A DNA stretch of 43,508 nt from Sphaerospermopsis aphanizomenoides BCCUSP55 (GCF_001586785.1 NZ_LUFH02000053.1:1-43508); one strand, 5' to 3'. Shown: positions 26,124 through 35,496, numbered from the stretch's first letter. Numbers and translations: made by a program. Notes: generated by a model not told the origin, from the sequence alone.

Positions 26124-27233
26124 ATGGTAAATGATATGGATACTGAAAAACTGAAAATACAAATCGAAGAACAGAGAAACTTATTAAACACCGATAGACT
26201 TGATGTATCCTTCGGTGAAATCATGAGTATGTATGAACGGAGGGAAATAGTTATTAAACCTGCATTTCAAAGATATTTTCGCTGGGATGAAGAACAGAGA
26301 ACACGGTTTATTGAATCTATACTTTTAGGTATTCCCATCCCTCCTATATTTGTAGCTGAAGACAGTGATGGAGTATGGGAATTAGTTGATGGGTTACAAA
26401 GAATTTCTACTGTACTTTCTTTTTTCGGAGTTTTGAAAAGCGAAGATGAAGGTATTAGGAAGAAAAATAATTGGATGTTAACAGCAGGTGAAAGAGTCGA
26501 AGCTTTGGAAGGATTTACCTATGAAACAATACCAAATCAGTTTAGATTGAATATCAAAAGAGCTACTTGTAGAGTAGAAATTCTCAGATGGAATAGTAAC
26601 TATGATATGCGCTTTGAACTTTTCAATAGATTGAATACTGGTGGTTCTCCGTTGACTACTCAGGAAATTAGAAATTGTATTTACAGGGATATTTCACCTA
26701 AGTTTAATGATTTTCTCAAAGAACTTGCAGCTAATCAAGATTTTCGGACATTAATTGATTTGAGCAATGAGCAATATGAGCAATTATATGATGAGGAATT
26801 AGCATTGAGATTTATTTCTCTTTACCAAAATCAGAAAAATGTCCGCACCAGTATTTCACAACACATGACTCAGTTCATGAAAGATGCGTTAGAAAATGAA
26901 AATTTTGACTATGAAGGTTACAAAAGAATATTTACTCAAGTATTTGCATTACTTAAACCTTTAGGAAGAAAGATTTTTCGACAGCCTGACGGCAATTTCG
27001 CAACTGCTCTTTATGATGTTATTACGATTGGTATGGCAGAAAACTATGATTATTATAAACTTCAGCCATCAGAAGTTATCTTGAATAAGATAAATCAGGA
27101 AGTACGTACAGATAAAACTGTAATGAAGTTTTCCAGAAGAGGAGGAAAAGAAGGAAATAATCAAAAAGACAGAATTATCAATCGTCTGACAGCAGCAAAG
27201 CGAATATTTGGAAAAATCAATAATAATGACTAA
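26124..27233 (+). CDS. DUF262 (GmrSD N-terminal-like, ParB-fold) protein
   Basis: The product (369 residues from the ATG at 26124) has the DUF262 hallmarks 'IKPAFQRYFRWDEEQRTRFIESILLGIPIPPIF' (about 44-77) and 'ELVDGLQRISTV' (about 86-97; motif DGLQR at 89-93). It continues with 'RCIYRD'-like helices (FELFNRLNTGGSPLTTQEIRNCIYRD). This is the N-terminal module of GmrS/GmrD-type systems, a ParB/Srx-like fold using nucleotides; no GmrD HNH domain is attached. The frame can also begin at TTG 26118 or ATG 26136; no strong ribosome site is visible. The downstream HEPN gene overlaps its end by eight bases, so both act together. Confidence 0.88.
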   Translation: MVNDMDTEKLKIQIEEQRNLLNTDRLDVSFGEIMSMYERREIVIKPAFQRYFRWDEEQRTRFIESILLGIPIPPIFVAEDSDGVWELVDGLQRISTVLSFFGVLKSEDEGIRKKNNWMLTAGERVEALEGFTYETIPNQFRLNIKRATCRVEILRWNSNYDMRFELFNRLNTGGSPLTTQEIRNCIYRDISPKFNDFLKELAANQDFRTLIDLSNEQYEQLYDEELALRFISLYQNQKNVRTSISQHMTQFMKDALENENFDYEGYKRIFTQVFALLKPLGRKIFRQPDGNFATALYDVITIGMAENYDYYKLQPSEVILNKINQEVRTDKTVMKFSRRGGKEGNNQKDRIINRLTAAKRIFGKINNND

Positions 27234-27894
27234 TCAGATTACTCTTTTAGAACAAGAAATAATGTCAGACATTGATGAAAGAAGAGAGTTAATGTCATGG
27301 TTAAAATTGCTGTGCGCTAGATATGGATTTTCAAACACAGATGAGGAATTATTCCTTTACTATTCAATCCCAATAGTTTATGCTACTTGGGAAGGTTTTA
27401 TTCAAACTGCTTTTCAAATATATGTTCGAGAGCTAAATAAATTAGAACTTACTATTGATCAAGTGTGTGACTCAATAATAATATATCATCTTGAATCTAC
27501 ATTTCCCCAATTTAAACAATATCCAGATGCAGATAAATTTAACAAAAAAGTAAATTTTTTTAATAGGTTGGGTGTGTTTTATAAAACTAATCCCTTGGAA
27601 ATCAGTCCAAAGATCAATACAGAAAGCAATGTTGGTTTTAAAGTATTAAATAGAATATTGTCTGATTTCAATTTAGATAAAATTCCCGAATATCCAGAAC
27701 CTAAATATTCATTAGAAGAGGAACTCGATAAATTCCTCCTCAAAATTAGAAATACAGTTGCTCATGGACAACAAAGTTCTATAGTAGTAAAGAGAGAAGA
27801 TTTAGAAAGAGCAATTAAACTGGTTGATAAACTTATGGATTTAGTGTTTGAGAGAATTAAAACTGGGTTTATAAATAGGTCATATCTTAAATAG
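27226..27894 (+). CDS. MAE_28990/MAE_18760-type HEPN nuclease-like protein
   Basis: The 222-residue product is predicted helical. It carries a C-terminal 'LLKIRNTVAHGQQ' motif, the Arg-X4-His (Arg175, His180) signature of HEPN ribonucleases. The N-terminal part ('FLYYSIPIVYATWEGFIQTAFQIYVRELN') is the typical start of the MAE_28990/MAE_18760 HEPN group. Known HEPN proteins cut RNA in toxin-antitoxin, phage-abortive and CRISPR-associated systems; activity here is untested. The ATG at 27226 overlaps the DUF262 stop by eight bases, indicating translational coupling; a TTG at 27208 is an alternative start. The base composition is AT-rich compared with leuS. Confidence 0.85.
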   Translation: MTNQITLLEQEIMSDIDERRELMSWLKLLCARYGFSNTDEELFLYYSIPIVYATWEGFIQTAFQIYVRELNKLELTIDQVCDSIIIYHLESTFPQFKQYPDADKFNKKVNFFNRLGVFYKTNPLEISPKINTESNVGFKVLNRILSDFNLDKIPEYPEPKYSLEEELDKFLLKIRNTVAHGQQSSIVVKREDLERAIKLVDKLMDLVFERIKTGFINRSYLK

Positions 27895-27897
27895 TGT

Positions 27898-27960
27898 GTA
27901 GGTTGGGTTAAATGCAATGCAACCCAACTTATATATCATTGTTGGTTGATTGGGGGGTTT
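27898..27960. repeat. MITE-like repeat 3 (lacking its right end)
   Basis: The first 25 bases match repeat 1 at 25124 exactly and the similarity continues to about 27955 (TTGGTTGAT), but the closing AACCCAACCTAC arm is absent. It begins three bases after the HEPN stop codon. Confidence 0.75.
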
Positions 27961-28010
27961 ATTGTACAATTATTTCTGTGACTTCGTTTTTTACTTTTAA
28001 ACTTAGAAAG

Positions 28011-28070
28011 CGCCTTCTTGACCTGAGTAAAGAAGCCCACACTGACCTGACGGTACAGTGTGGATAGTTC
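28011..28070 (+). repeat. Possible orphan right end of an IS605-type element
   Basis: Two stems follow one another: CTTCTT (28014-28019) with AAGAAG (28030-28035), then CCACACTG (28037-28044) with CAGTGTGG (28056-28063), ending in ATAGTTCACG. This hairpin-then-GTTCAC arrangement resembles right ends of cyanobacterial tnpB elements, but no tnpB is attached here. The identification is from memory of the pattern and is tentative. Confidence 0.35.
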
Positions 28071-28443
28071 ACGACCAAGAATCTAAATCCAAAGATTGCA
28101 TTCCTCGACTACTGACAAATTCCAGCAAACTTCCTAACTGCAACCAAACAAACAAACAAGTTCCCAAACTCAGGGGTAAACCAATACCTAAAGCCAGAGG
28201 AGATGGAAAGCCAAATATCTCTAACCCAGAAGACATGAATAAACAAACACCTCCACTGATGCCGATAAATGGCAGCAACAATTGTTTTAAGGAGGAGCTA
28301 GATTTTATAGGTTCTTGGGGCAACTTTGGCCATTTCTGCACAATTACTTTCAAAGTTCCAGATAAGGCTAAACCACAAGTTAATGCTGTGAGAAATCCCA
28401 CCAAAAGTAGGACATAAGGTGGTTGCAGAGGGTAATAGTACAT
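28069..28443 (-). CDS. Hypothetical membrane protein
   Basis: I do not recognise a family. The 124-residue product has hydrophobic helices at about 9-32 (YVLLLVGFLTALTCGLALSGTL), 53-72 (LLLPFIGISGGVCLFMSSGL) and 82-104 (LALGIGLPLSLGTCLFVWLQLG), so it is a small integral membrane protein. The ATG at 28443 lies eight bases after the stop of the ABC1-kinase gene on the same strand, so the two probably form an operon. The overlapping + strand frame (28058-28417) is a shadow. Confidence 0.75.
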   Translation of the reverse strand: MYYYPLQPPYVLLLVGFLTALTCGLALSGTLKVIVQKWPKLPQEPIKSSSSLKQLLLPFIGISGGVCLFMSSGLEIFGFPSPLALGIGLPLSLGTCLFVWLQLGSLLEFVSSRGMQSLDLDSWS

Positions 28444-28451
28444 GAAAATTC

Positions 28452-30266
28452 CTAATTGTTAGTCAATAAATTTTTACTTGGTGTCTGGTTACTAGTAAAG
28501 GAAATCAAAGATGTAACTTGTGGCAGGATAGCCGCTATACCTTCCCTAGATAACTCTGTTAAAATACCGATTGCTACATCTAACAACCGATTTGGTGGTA
28601 AGTCATTTTTGACTAAATTCCACAGTCTTTGTACTTCGTCGGTGTGCAAGCGGTCATCTTCAGTTAATGCCAACACCAATTGACGACGGAGAAATTTACC
28701 TTCTTCCGAGAGTAGATATTGTAAACCCATTCTCGCTGTCGGTAAAACATCAAATTCCCCATCAGTACGCGCAATGGAAATTAAATTCTCTAGCCTCTGC
28801 CATTGAAATTTACCGTCTTTAAATAACACATTCAGTAAGCGCCTTCTTAATGCCGGAGATTCTCCTGTGAGTAAACGCCTAGCTATGTAAGGATAACCTA
28901 CTTCCACAATTTTAAAATTGGGGTTGAGGCTCAAAGCTATACCTTCCTGTGTCACCAGGGAACGAATAATTAAAGCAAACTTCGCAGGTACTCGAAAAGG
29001 ATATTCATACATCAATTCCGAGAATTCATCGGTGATAGTTTTGAAGTTAAAGTCTTTAACATTTTTACCAATGGCATTTCCCAGCACTGCTTCTAATGCT
29101 GGCACAATTGGCGCAATATTTGTTTCTGGAGCGAGAAAACCAAGTTTCACAAAGTCTTCTGCTAAGTCGGTATAATCTTTGTTAACAAGATGTACCAAGG
29201 CATCGACCAATGTTTCCTTCGTAGTCTCCTCCAATTGATCCATCATGCCAAAGTCGATGTAAGCCATCCCTCCTTCAGGAACAGCAAATAAATTACCTGG
29301 ATGAGGATCGGCATGAAAGAAGCCATGTTCTAGTAATTGTTGTAACCCAGATGTGACACCGATCTGAATTATGGCTTCGGGATCTAAACCTGCTTTGCAG
29401 ATGCTTTGGGTATCTGTGAGTTTAAATCCGTTAATCCATTCCAGGGTTAAAACGCGACTAGTGCTGTAACGCCAGTAAATAGCGGGAACTTTGACTTGAG
29501 GGTCGTCACGGAAGTTATTCGCAAATTTTTCGGCGTTCCGACCTTCGTTAATGTAATCAATTTCTTCAAATAATTTTGTACCGAACTCGTCCACAATGAG
29601 TGTCAGATCGTGTCCGAGATTGAGGGGCAACCAAGGACTCAGCCAACTCGCTGCCCAGCGCATTAAATACAAGTCTCGTGTAATCACTGGACGGAGATAA
29701 GGTCGTTGCACTTTTACTGCTACTTCCTCCCCACTCATCAGACGACCCCGATATACTTGACCCAAGCTGGCCGCTGCCACTGGTTTGGGAGATAGTTCTC
29801 TAAATACCTCTCCAATGGATCGGTCAAGTTCAGTTTCAATAATATGTTGCGCTAAGGCTTGATCAAACGGTGGTAACTGGTCTTGCAATTTCACCAGTTC
29901 TGCTAAAAAATCTTTGCGGATTAAGTCAGGCCGGGTGGAGAGGGCTTGACCAACTTTGATGAAGGTCGGACCAAGGTTAGTGAGCAGTTCTCGCAATTGG
30001 GTAGCGCGTTTACCCTGATTCTGATCCACTTGATTTTGCCATTCATCCCACTTGAGACTGAGTATAAAACCTGCAAAAGAGAAGATGATTCTCAGTAGTC
30101 TGCCCCAAGCTAACCAGGGACGGTAACGATAGTAACGAGCGATCGCGTCTGGATTATACTGCTGTAATTGAGCAGGTTGATACTGACCCACGCCTTTATT
30201 TGCCTCTTCAACTGGTAACTTTACAGTGTTGCTTGTTTTTTTAGCTACAAGCTGATTGTTAGTCAA
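28452..30266 (-). CDS. ABC1/UbiB-family atypical kinase
   Basis: The 604-residue protein belongs to the ABC1K/UbiB family, atypical ATP-binding proteins linked in phototrophs to quinone and prenyl-lipid metabolism. Visible motifs are the family KxGQ-type 'LGPTFIKVGQALSTRPDL', the Ala-rich loop 'AAASLGQVYRG', the Lys in 'EVAVKVQRP', 'HGFFHADPHPGNLF' and 'AYIDFGMMD'. Length fits cyanobacterial members with a C-terminal extension. The frame has no ATG near the N-terminus; it begins with TTG at 30266 after an in-frame stop. The 13-base string TTTTAGCTACAAG occurs both inside the first codons (30239-30251) and 60 bp upstream (30299-30311). A small membrane protein follows in the operon. Confidence 0.93.
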   Translation of the reverse strand: MTNNQLVAKKTSNTVKLPVEEANKGVGQYQPAQLQQYNPDAIARYYRYRPWLAWGRLLRIIFSFAGFILSLKWDEWQNQVDQNQGKRATQLRELLTNLGPTFIKVGQALSTRPDLIRKDFLAELVKLQDQLPPFDQALAQHIIETELDRSIGEVFRELSPKPVAAASLGQVYRGRLMSGEEVAVKVQRPYLRPVITRDLYLMRWAASWLSPWLPLNLGHDLTLIVDEFGTKLFEEIDYINEGRNAEKFANNFRDDPQVKVPAIYWRYSTSRVLTLEWINGFKLTDTQSICKAGLDPEAIIQIGVTSGLQQLLEHGFFHADPHPGNLFAVPEGGMAYIDFGMMDQLEETTKETLVDALVHLVNKDYTDLAEDFVKLGFLAPETNIAPIVPALEAVLGNAIGKNVKDFNFKTITDEFSELMYEYPFRVPAKFALIIRSLVTQEGIALSLNPNFKIVEVGYPYIARRLLTGESPALRRRLLNVLFKDGKFQWQRLENLISIARTDGEFDVLPTARMGLQYLLSEEGKFLRRQLVLALTEDDRLHTDEVQRLWNLVKNDLPPNRLLDVAIGILTELSREGIAAILPQVTSLISFTSNQTPSKNLLTNN

Positions 30267-30732
30267 GAATTCTAGGTAGAGTAATTATATTCTTTCTGTT
30301 TTAGCTACAAGAAAAAATTAAACCTTACCTATTTCTAGATGTCCTCAGTAATATATACGGGAAACTAAGCTTATTTTTACTGCCTAGATTTCTTTATCTT
30401 TTTCTTAATTATACTTTATAAAAGTACAAGTTTTTGTCTCATAACTGGACTATTTTATCTTTTCTTAATGATTTGGTTTCTAAATCACGTTACACAACCG
30501 CTTGGGAATGTGGTTTTTTTTATACAAAAAAAATTACAACGTGATGTCTGAAAACTTTAGACTAGGTATTCAGCCATACTTCTGAACACAGATAACTTTT
30601 GCAGCAAGCCCGACTTACTTTATACCCACATCCCACACCCTTCAAATCTTTGTAATTTGATCTGGCAACTTATTCTGTTTACTCATACAATTTTAAACTA
30701 GGTAAAGTTTGTAAGAACAGAGTTCTAACTTA

Positions 30733-31686
30733 ATGAGTCCGTTAACAGGTCAGGGTGTGAGAGCTATCACTAAATATCCGATGGTAGATAGAATAAATGA
30801 TATCGCTTGGCAAGCTCGTCAAGGTAGTGTGGCAGCGATTATTCAACTGCTGAATGAAAAGCTAGTTATGTCTGGTGTCAGAACCAGAGCTATTTTCGCT
30901 GATGGTGTCTTACAACTGTTGTGTGAGGCAGCTACAGTAGAGCAACTTGATCAATCTACTTTGGTGCAAGAAATTCAGCAAACTCTTGATGCGACTGCAC
31001 CTCGTAACATTCGCAAAGTCAATATTAATTGTCGAATTGTCAAGGAAGAACAATTACTGTGGTTAGAGGAAATTAACCGCGATCGCACTAATCAATTACT
31101 GTGGTCACAGGAAATTACGCTCTCTCAACCAGGTATGATCAAACGATTAATTCAAGATGTGATAGCAGTTTATACTGAAACTGGAAAACCAATTTTACCT
31201 AAATCTCAACCTTTATTAACTAAAAAATATAGACACAAAATTTCCGCTAAAAAAACAATCATAGCAGCTACTGGTTTATGTACAATCGTGGTGTTGTTTG
31301 GAAAAGCTGATTCCCGCTTAGGAAAAACAATCAAAAATCTTATTCCCCTGGATATTTCACCATCCTTGCAAACAACAAATCAGATTCAATCACCAGCATC
31401 ATCCCTCAACGCTCAAAAAAGTCTTTCTTCTCCAACAAATGATTTATTTGCAGATGCTGTGAGGCTGGCCAACCAAGCTACCGCTGCTGGTAAAATAGCT
31501 ACAACTTCAACTCAATGGTTAGAACTAGCTGCTAGATGGCAAAGGGCTTCTGATTTAATGAGCCAAGTTTCACCCGAACATAGCCGTTATCAAGAAGCTC
31601 AAATTAGGGCTAAATTATACAAAGAATATAGTCAAGCAGCACAGCAGGAAGCACAAAAACGCAAATCAACACCGACGGGAAATTAG
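30733..31686 (+). CDS. Cyanobacterial hypothetical protein with one membrane helix
   Basis: The 317-residue protein opens with a segment common in cyanobacterial proteins of unknown function ('IAWQARQGSVAAIIQLLNEKLVMSGVRTRAIFADGVLQLLCEA', about 24-66). The central part is charged, with 'LLWLEEINRDRTNQLLWSQEI'. One membrane helix lies at about 174-191 (TIIAATGLCTIVVLFG), and the Ser/Gln-rich C-terminal part ends in a helical segment. No signal peptide is seen, so the N-terminal domain is probably cytoplasmic. No catalytic motif is recognised. The 30267-30732 gap upstream is AT-rich; apart from the TTTTAGCTACAAG repeat I see nothing in it. Confidence 0.8.
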   Translation: MSPLTGQGVRAITKYPMVDRINDIAWQARQGSVAAIIQLLNEKLVMSGVRTRAIFADGVLQLLCEAATVEQLDQSTLVQEIQQTLDATAPRNIRKVNINCRIVKEEQLLWLEEINRDRTNQLLWSQEITLSQPGMIKRLIQDVIAVYTETGKPILPKSQPLLTKKYRHKISAKKTIIAATGLCTIVVLFGKADSRLGKTIKNLIPLDISPSLQTTNQIQSPASSLNAQKSLSSPTNDLFADAVRLANQATAAGKIATTSTQWLELAARWQRASDLMSQVSPEHSRYQEAQIRAKLYKEYSQAAQQEAQKRKSTPTGN

Positions 31687-31939
31687 GCAATTCCAAATAA
31701 AAAAGTACCTCAGCCAGATTAATTATACATTTTGCCAAAAAAATAGAAATTCCTAAAATCTGGTTCTTTTCCCCGTTCCTGTGCCAAAATGTGCAATTTA
31801 TTTGGCACGACGACTATTTATTCATGCACCAAAAGAAGTTTGCTACTGACTGCTGGCATAAAACAAAATGTTTGCCCTTGGAGTAGAAAAATCAAAAATG
31901 ATCAATCAGGCGAGTTATGTAACATCACCCGCCTTGAAA

Positions 31940-32045
31940 AATTTTAGATTTTAGATTGGTGATTTTAGATTACGAACAATGATCGGTTTACAATTGCATC
32001 AATTTGTGAATTTTCAATCCAAAATCTAAAATCCAAAATCTAAAA
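31940..32045. repeat. Two heptamer repeat runs (tttagat type)
   Basis: The 31687-32058 gap contains 'ttttagattttagattggtg' (about 31943-31971) and an inverted run of 'aatctaa/aatccaa' heptamers (about 32018-32045). The same heptamers recur at 33672-33702, 33721-33750 and 41394-41422. No gene is seen in this gap. Confidence 0.7.
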
Positions 32046-32058
32046 TAAACTCAAACCT

Positions 32059-33594
32059 CTATTCCCGATGTGAACCCAATTTTTGATTGCTAGGTGTAAT
32101 AGAAGGTTCACGGCGGTTTGTCCGTAACTTGGGCTTGGGTGTTCCCCGTCCTTCTTCACCATTGTTGTCTGATTTAGACCAAGAAGAACGACTACGTTCG
32201 CCACCACCGCTACGTGGTTGTTCGCCACCATCACGACGCTTGTTGAGTTTGGGTTTGGGAGTGGCTTCTTCTTGGGGAATATCTACACCAGATTGTAACC
32301 AAGCCGGACGAGTTTGATCGTAGGCAATTTGTAAAGCCGCAGCTGCGATCGCTTGAGCATCATATTTTTCAATCAATTCGCTAATGATTGGTAAAAACGA
32401 AGCCAAACGTTCACCAGTTAAAGCTTCTGCTACCTGTTCTTGCAGTTTTTGAATGTGTCTGGCTTCAATTTGCGCCCTGGTAGGAATTGACAATACTTGC
32501 CAACTTTGGCGGTTATGGCGTTCAAATGCTTGTTGTTTGCGACGTTCAAAAGGTTGTACCAAAGAAATCGCAGTTCCTTCTTTACCAGCGCGACCAGTCC
32601 GACCGATACGGTGAACGTAGGTTTCTACGCTATCGGGCAGGTCATAGTTAATCACGTGGGAAAGCAGATCCACATCTAAACCCCGTGCAGCAATATCAGT
32701 CGCTACCACCCAGCGGACTTGGCGATTACGGAAGCGGGTCAATAACCTTTCCCGTGCTTGTTGAGACAAGTCGCCATGATATTCATCCACACTATGGCCA
32801 GCAGCTTGTAATTGGTTGGTTAGTTCTGCGGCAGTGCGTCTGGTGCGAACAAAGATTAAAGCTGTTTCTGGATCTTCCATTTCCAGAATTGGCTGTAAAG
32901 CTTTAGCTTTTGTCCAATGACGAGGAATCAAGTAAGCTACCTGATTGATTTTGGTGGGTGCAGCTTTTGGTTGCTCAACGGTGACAGTCACCGGAGAGTT
33001 TAAAAACTTGTTCACCAATTGGCGAATGGATGGGGGCATAGTTGCCGAGAATAAAGCCGTTTGGCGGTCTGTAGGGGCTTGGGACAGAATTTTGATCACA
33101 TCATCAATAAAGCCCATGCTCAACATTTCATCAGCTTCATCTAAGACAAACCACTTCACTTGGTCGAGCTTTAAGCTACCACGCTCTAGCAAGTCAATCA
33201 CCCGTCCTGGTGTACCCACGACAACGTGAACACCACGTTTTAGCTGCATCATTTGACGGTCAATAGACTGACCTCCATAGATTGCCAATACGCGCAATCC
33301 ATCATCACCCATAAATTGGGAAATGGCATCATGAACTTGCATTGCCAATTCACGAGTAGGTGTTAAAACTAGGGCTTGTACAGCTTTTTTGCTCACATCC
33401 AGCTTTTCTAACATCGGTAGTGAAAAGGCTGCTGTTTTGCCTGTACCTGTTTGCGATTGACCAACCACATCACGACCCGCTAATAACTGGGGAATAGCTT
33501 GAGCCTGAATATTTGTAGGTGTGGTAAAGCCAAGTTTTTCTAATTGCTCAACACGCTCTTGGGAAATGCCTAGTTCTTGAAAGGTAAGATTCAT
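32059..33594 (-). CDS. DEAD-box RNA helicase (CrhR/CrhB-like)
   Basis: DEAD-box helicases unwind RNA with ATP; the cyanobacterial CrhR group is linked to cold and redox responses. The 511-residue product shows the Q motif (FTTPTNIQAQAIP), motif I QTGTGKT, PTRELAMQ, DEAD, SAT, the HRIGRTGR motif VI and 'TDIAARGLDVDLL'. After the two RecA domains (about 1-370) comes a helical part. A basic Arg/Ser/Gly-rich tail (about 425-511) follows. An AGGAG site precedes the ATG at 33594. rimO lies upstream on the same strand, 160 bases apart, with heptamer repeats between. Cold or redox control cannot be read from the sequence. Confidence 0.95.
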   Translation of the reverse strand: MNLTFQELGISQERVEQLEKLGFTTPTNIQAQAIPQLLAGRDVVGQSQTGTGKTAAFSLPMLEKLDVSKKAVQALVLTPTRELAMQVHDAISQFMGDDGLRVLAIYGGQSIDRQMMQLKRGVHVVVGTPGRVIDLLERGSLKLDQVKWFVLDEADEMLSMGFIDDVIKILSQAPTDRQTALFSATMPPSIRQLVNKFLNSPVTVTVEQPKAAPTKINQVAYLIPRHWTKAKALQPILEMEDPETALIFVRTRRTAAELTNQLQAAGHSVDEYHGDLSQQARERLLTRFRNRQVRWVVATDIAARGLDVDLLSHVINYDLPDSVETYVHRIGRTGRAGKEGTAISLVQPFERRKQQAFERHNRQSWQVLSIPTRAQIEARHIQKLQEQVAEALTGERLASFLPIISELIEKYDAQAIAAAALQIAYDQTRPAWLQSGVDIPQEEATPKPKLNKRRDGGEQPRSGGGERSRSSWSKSDNNGEEGRGTPKPKLRTNRREPSITPSNQKLGSHRE

Positions 33595-33671
33595 TAATTC
33601 TCCTAGATTTTATTGTGAGTTTTGGACTTGTAAACCGATACTTATTTGTAAATTGGGCATTGGGTAATTCA

Positions 33672-33750
33672 ATTTTGGATTTTGGATTTTGGATTTTGGA
33701 TTCTCCTAAATTGACTCCAATCTAAAATCTCAAATCTCAAATCTAAAATT
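33672..33750. repeat. Heptamer array between crh helicase and rimO
   Basis: Four perfect copies of ATTTTGG (33672-33699) are followed by AATCT(A/C)AA units (33721-33750), in a 159-bp gap. Confidence 0.85.
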
Positions 33751-33753
33751 TCC

Positions 33754-35079
33754 CTAATTCCCGGCAATGACAATTTGTCCGTAGAGGTCGTAGGCATCGG
33801 CATTGTGGATCTTTACTGGCACGATGGTTCCTAGCCTTGCGTCGCCTTGAACATAGACTTGACCATCAACTTCTGGGGAAAATCTGCCGGAACGGCCGAT
33901 TAATTCTCCACTTTCGGGGTTTTCTTGCTCAATCAGGACATCAACTATTTTGCCTACTTCCTGTTGATTTTTGTGGAGGGAAATTGGTTGTTGGAGTGCC
34001 ATGAGTTGATCACGACGCTCTATCATCAATTCTTGTGGCAATTGATTTGGTAAATTGTAGGCGGGGGTTCCCTCTTCCGGTGAGAAGGTGAAGACACCAA
34101 CATGATCAAATTCATGTCGCTTGGTAAACTCTAATAAATGTTCAAAATGCTCCTGTGTCTCTCCAGGAAAACCAACAATAAATGTGGTTCTTAGCACTGA
34201 TGAGGGGAGGGCGTTTTTAATTCGCTCAATAATTCCATCATTAACTCTTCCTTGCCAGGGACGGTTCATGGCGCGAAGAATTTCTGGATGGGAATGTTGC
34301 AAGGGTAAATCTAAATAAGGCAGAACGTTGGGTGTTTCTTGAATTGCTGCTATTACATCTGGGGTGAGTCCAGTAGGATAAGCATAATGCATTCTGATCC
34401 ACGGTATATCTACTTTCCCTAAAGCTCGAAGTAATTCCGCTAACTTTGGCTGTCCGTAAATATCCAAACCATAATTGGTGGTAATTTGGGAAATTAGAAT
34501 AATTTCTTTTACCCCTTGATTTGCCAATTGCTCGGCTTCGGCAACTATGGATTCAATGGTACGCGATCGCTGATTCCCTCTCAGATGGGGAATAATACAA
34601 AATGCACAACGATAGTCACATCCTTCGGCAACTCTCAGGTAAGCTACTCCTTCGGTTGTCGTCCGGTAGCGGGGTGTGGTTTCATCCGCTATGTAGGTAG
34701 GTTGGGCGGTAATTTGTTTCACCCTCTCTCCCTGTTCTACCCGCTCAATGACATTGACAATTTTGTGGTAATCCCCTGTGCCAATTACGGCTACTGCTTC
34801 TGGCAACTCTTCCAATAATTGTTCTTGAAAGTGTTGCGCTAGGCAACCAGTAATAACAACTTTTTTATTGGCTTCTGCCAGTTCTACTAAGGTTTTTACC
34901 GATTCTTCCCTGGCGGCTTCGATAAAACTACAAGTATTGACAATTACATAATCCGCTAATTCTTCGTTTGTATCTACACCATAACCTGCTTCTACCAACA
35001 GTCCTAACATATGTTCTGTATCTATTCGGTTTTTCTCGCAGCCCAAGTGAGAAATGGCAATCGTTGGCTTGTCACCCAT
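33754..35079 (-). CDS. rimO: Ribosomal protein S12 methylthiotransferase RimO
   Basis: RimO adds a methylthio group to an aspartate of ribosomal protein S12 using two 4Fe-4S clusters and S-adenosylmethionine. The 441-residue product has the N-terminal cluster cysteines Cys14, Cys50 and Cys79 ([25 protein letters not shown]), the radical-SAM triad Cys154, Cys158, Cys161 (CDYRCAFC), and a C-terminal TRAM domain ending '[16 protein letters not shown]'. '[13 protein letters not shown]' separates RimO from MiaB. The loop reads '[10 protein letters not shown]' where many bacteria have 'LIAQDTT'. Start ATG at 35079. The 918-bp upstream gap separates it from divergent btpA. Confidence 0.95.
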   Translation of the reverse strand: MGDKPTIAISHLGCEKNRIDTEHMLGLLVEAGYGVDTNEELADYVIVNTCSFIEAAREESVKTLVELAEANKKVVITGCLAQHFQEQLLEELPEAVAVIGTGDYHKIVNVIERVEQGERVKQITAQPTYIADETTPRYRTTTEGVAYLRVAEGCDYRCAFCIIPHLRGNQRSRTIESIVAEAEQLANQGVKEIILISQITTNYGLDIYGQPKLAELLRALGKVDIPWIRMHYAYPTGLTPDVIAAIQETPNVLPYLDLPLQHSHPEILRAMNRPWQGRVNDGIIERIKNALPSSVLRTTFIVGFPGETQEHFEHLLEFTKRHEFDHVGVFTFSPEEGTPAYNLPNQLPQELMIERRDQLMALQQPISLHKNQQEVGKIVDVLIEQENPESGELIGRSGRFSPEVDGQVYVQGDARLGTIVPVKIHNADAYDLYGQIVIAGN

Positions 35080-35404
35080 ATTTTGAAAATATCTTCAGTT
35101 TTTTTCTCTTGCAGTCAAACATTAAAAACAATAATGAGGTGCTTTTTCCCGCACCTTGATCAGGAAACAAAAGACGAACAGCAAAAGGCTCTTAAGACAG
35201 AGAGGAGAAGGCTGGTGGTTATTTTTTACCTACATCCCTACACCTTTAAACCCCTGAACCCTTACATTTTTATAACTAGCAACTTGGGTTAATGGGTCTC
35301 CACTGTCGGTAGTTTTTTGTAAATGCCCGTGGACGTATGACTCTAATCAGTCACGATATAGAGGTCATGCTATGATGTTTTTATTAATCTGTTTCCTAGG
35401 GTAA

Positions 35405-35440
35405 AAGTGAGTGTCTTTTGGTAGTTGTAACACTCTTAAT
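35405..35440 (+). other. Stem-loop in the rimO-btpA gap
   Basis: GAGTGT near 35410 pairs with ACACTC near 35430 (15-base loop), followed by TTAATATTTTTAACG. A TATGAT box at 35372-35377 could be a -10. This could mark a short transcript, but nothing identifies its product. Confidence 0.25.
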
Positions 35441-35496
35441 ATTTTTAACGATTCGCTTATTGGTATTTTACACTACCGCAGCGTGTGCGTTGTTAA

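Noticed and set aside
26118-27233. DUF262 gene as part of a restriction-modification or complete GmrSD system
   Set aside because: No HNH (GmrD) domain, methyltransferase or helicase is present in the gene or beside it.
34516-34818. 100-residue + strand frame inside rimO
   Set aside because: Antisense to well-conserved rimO codons; no motif or ribosome site.
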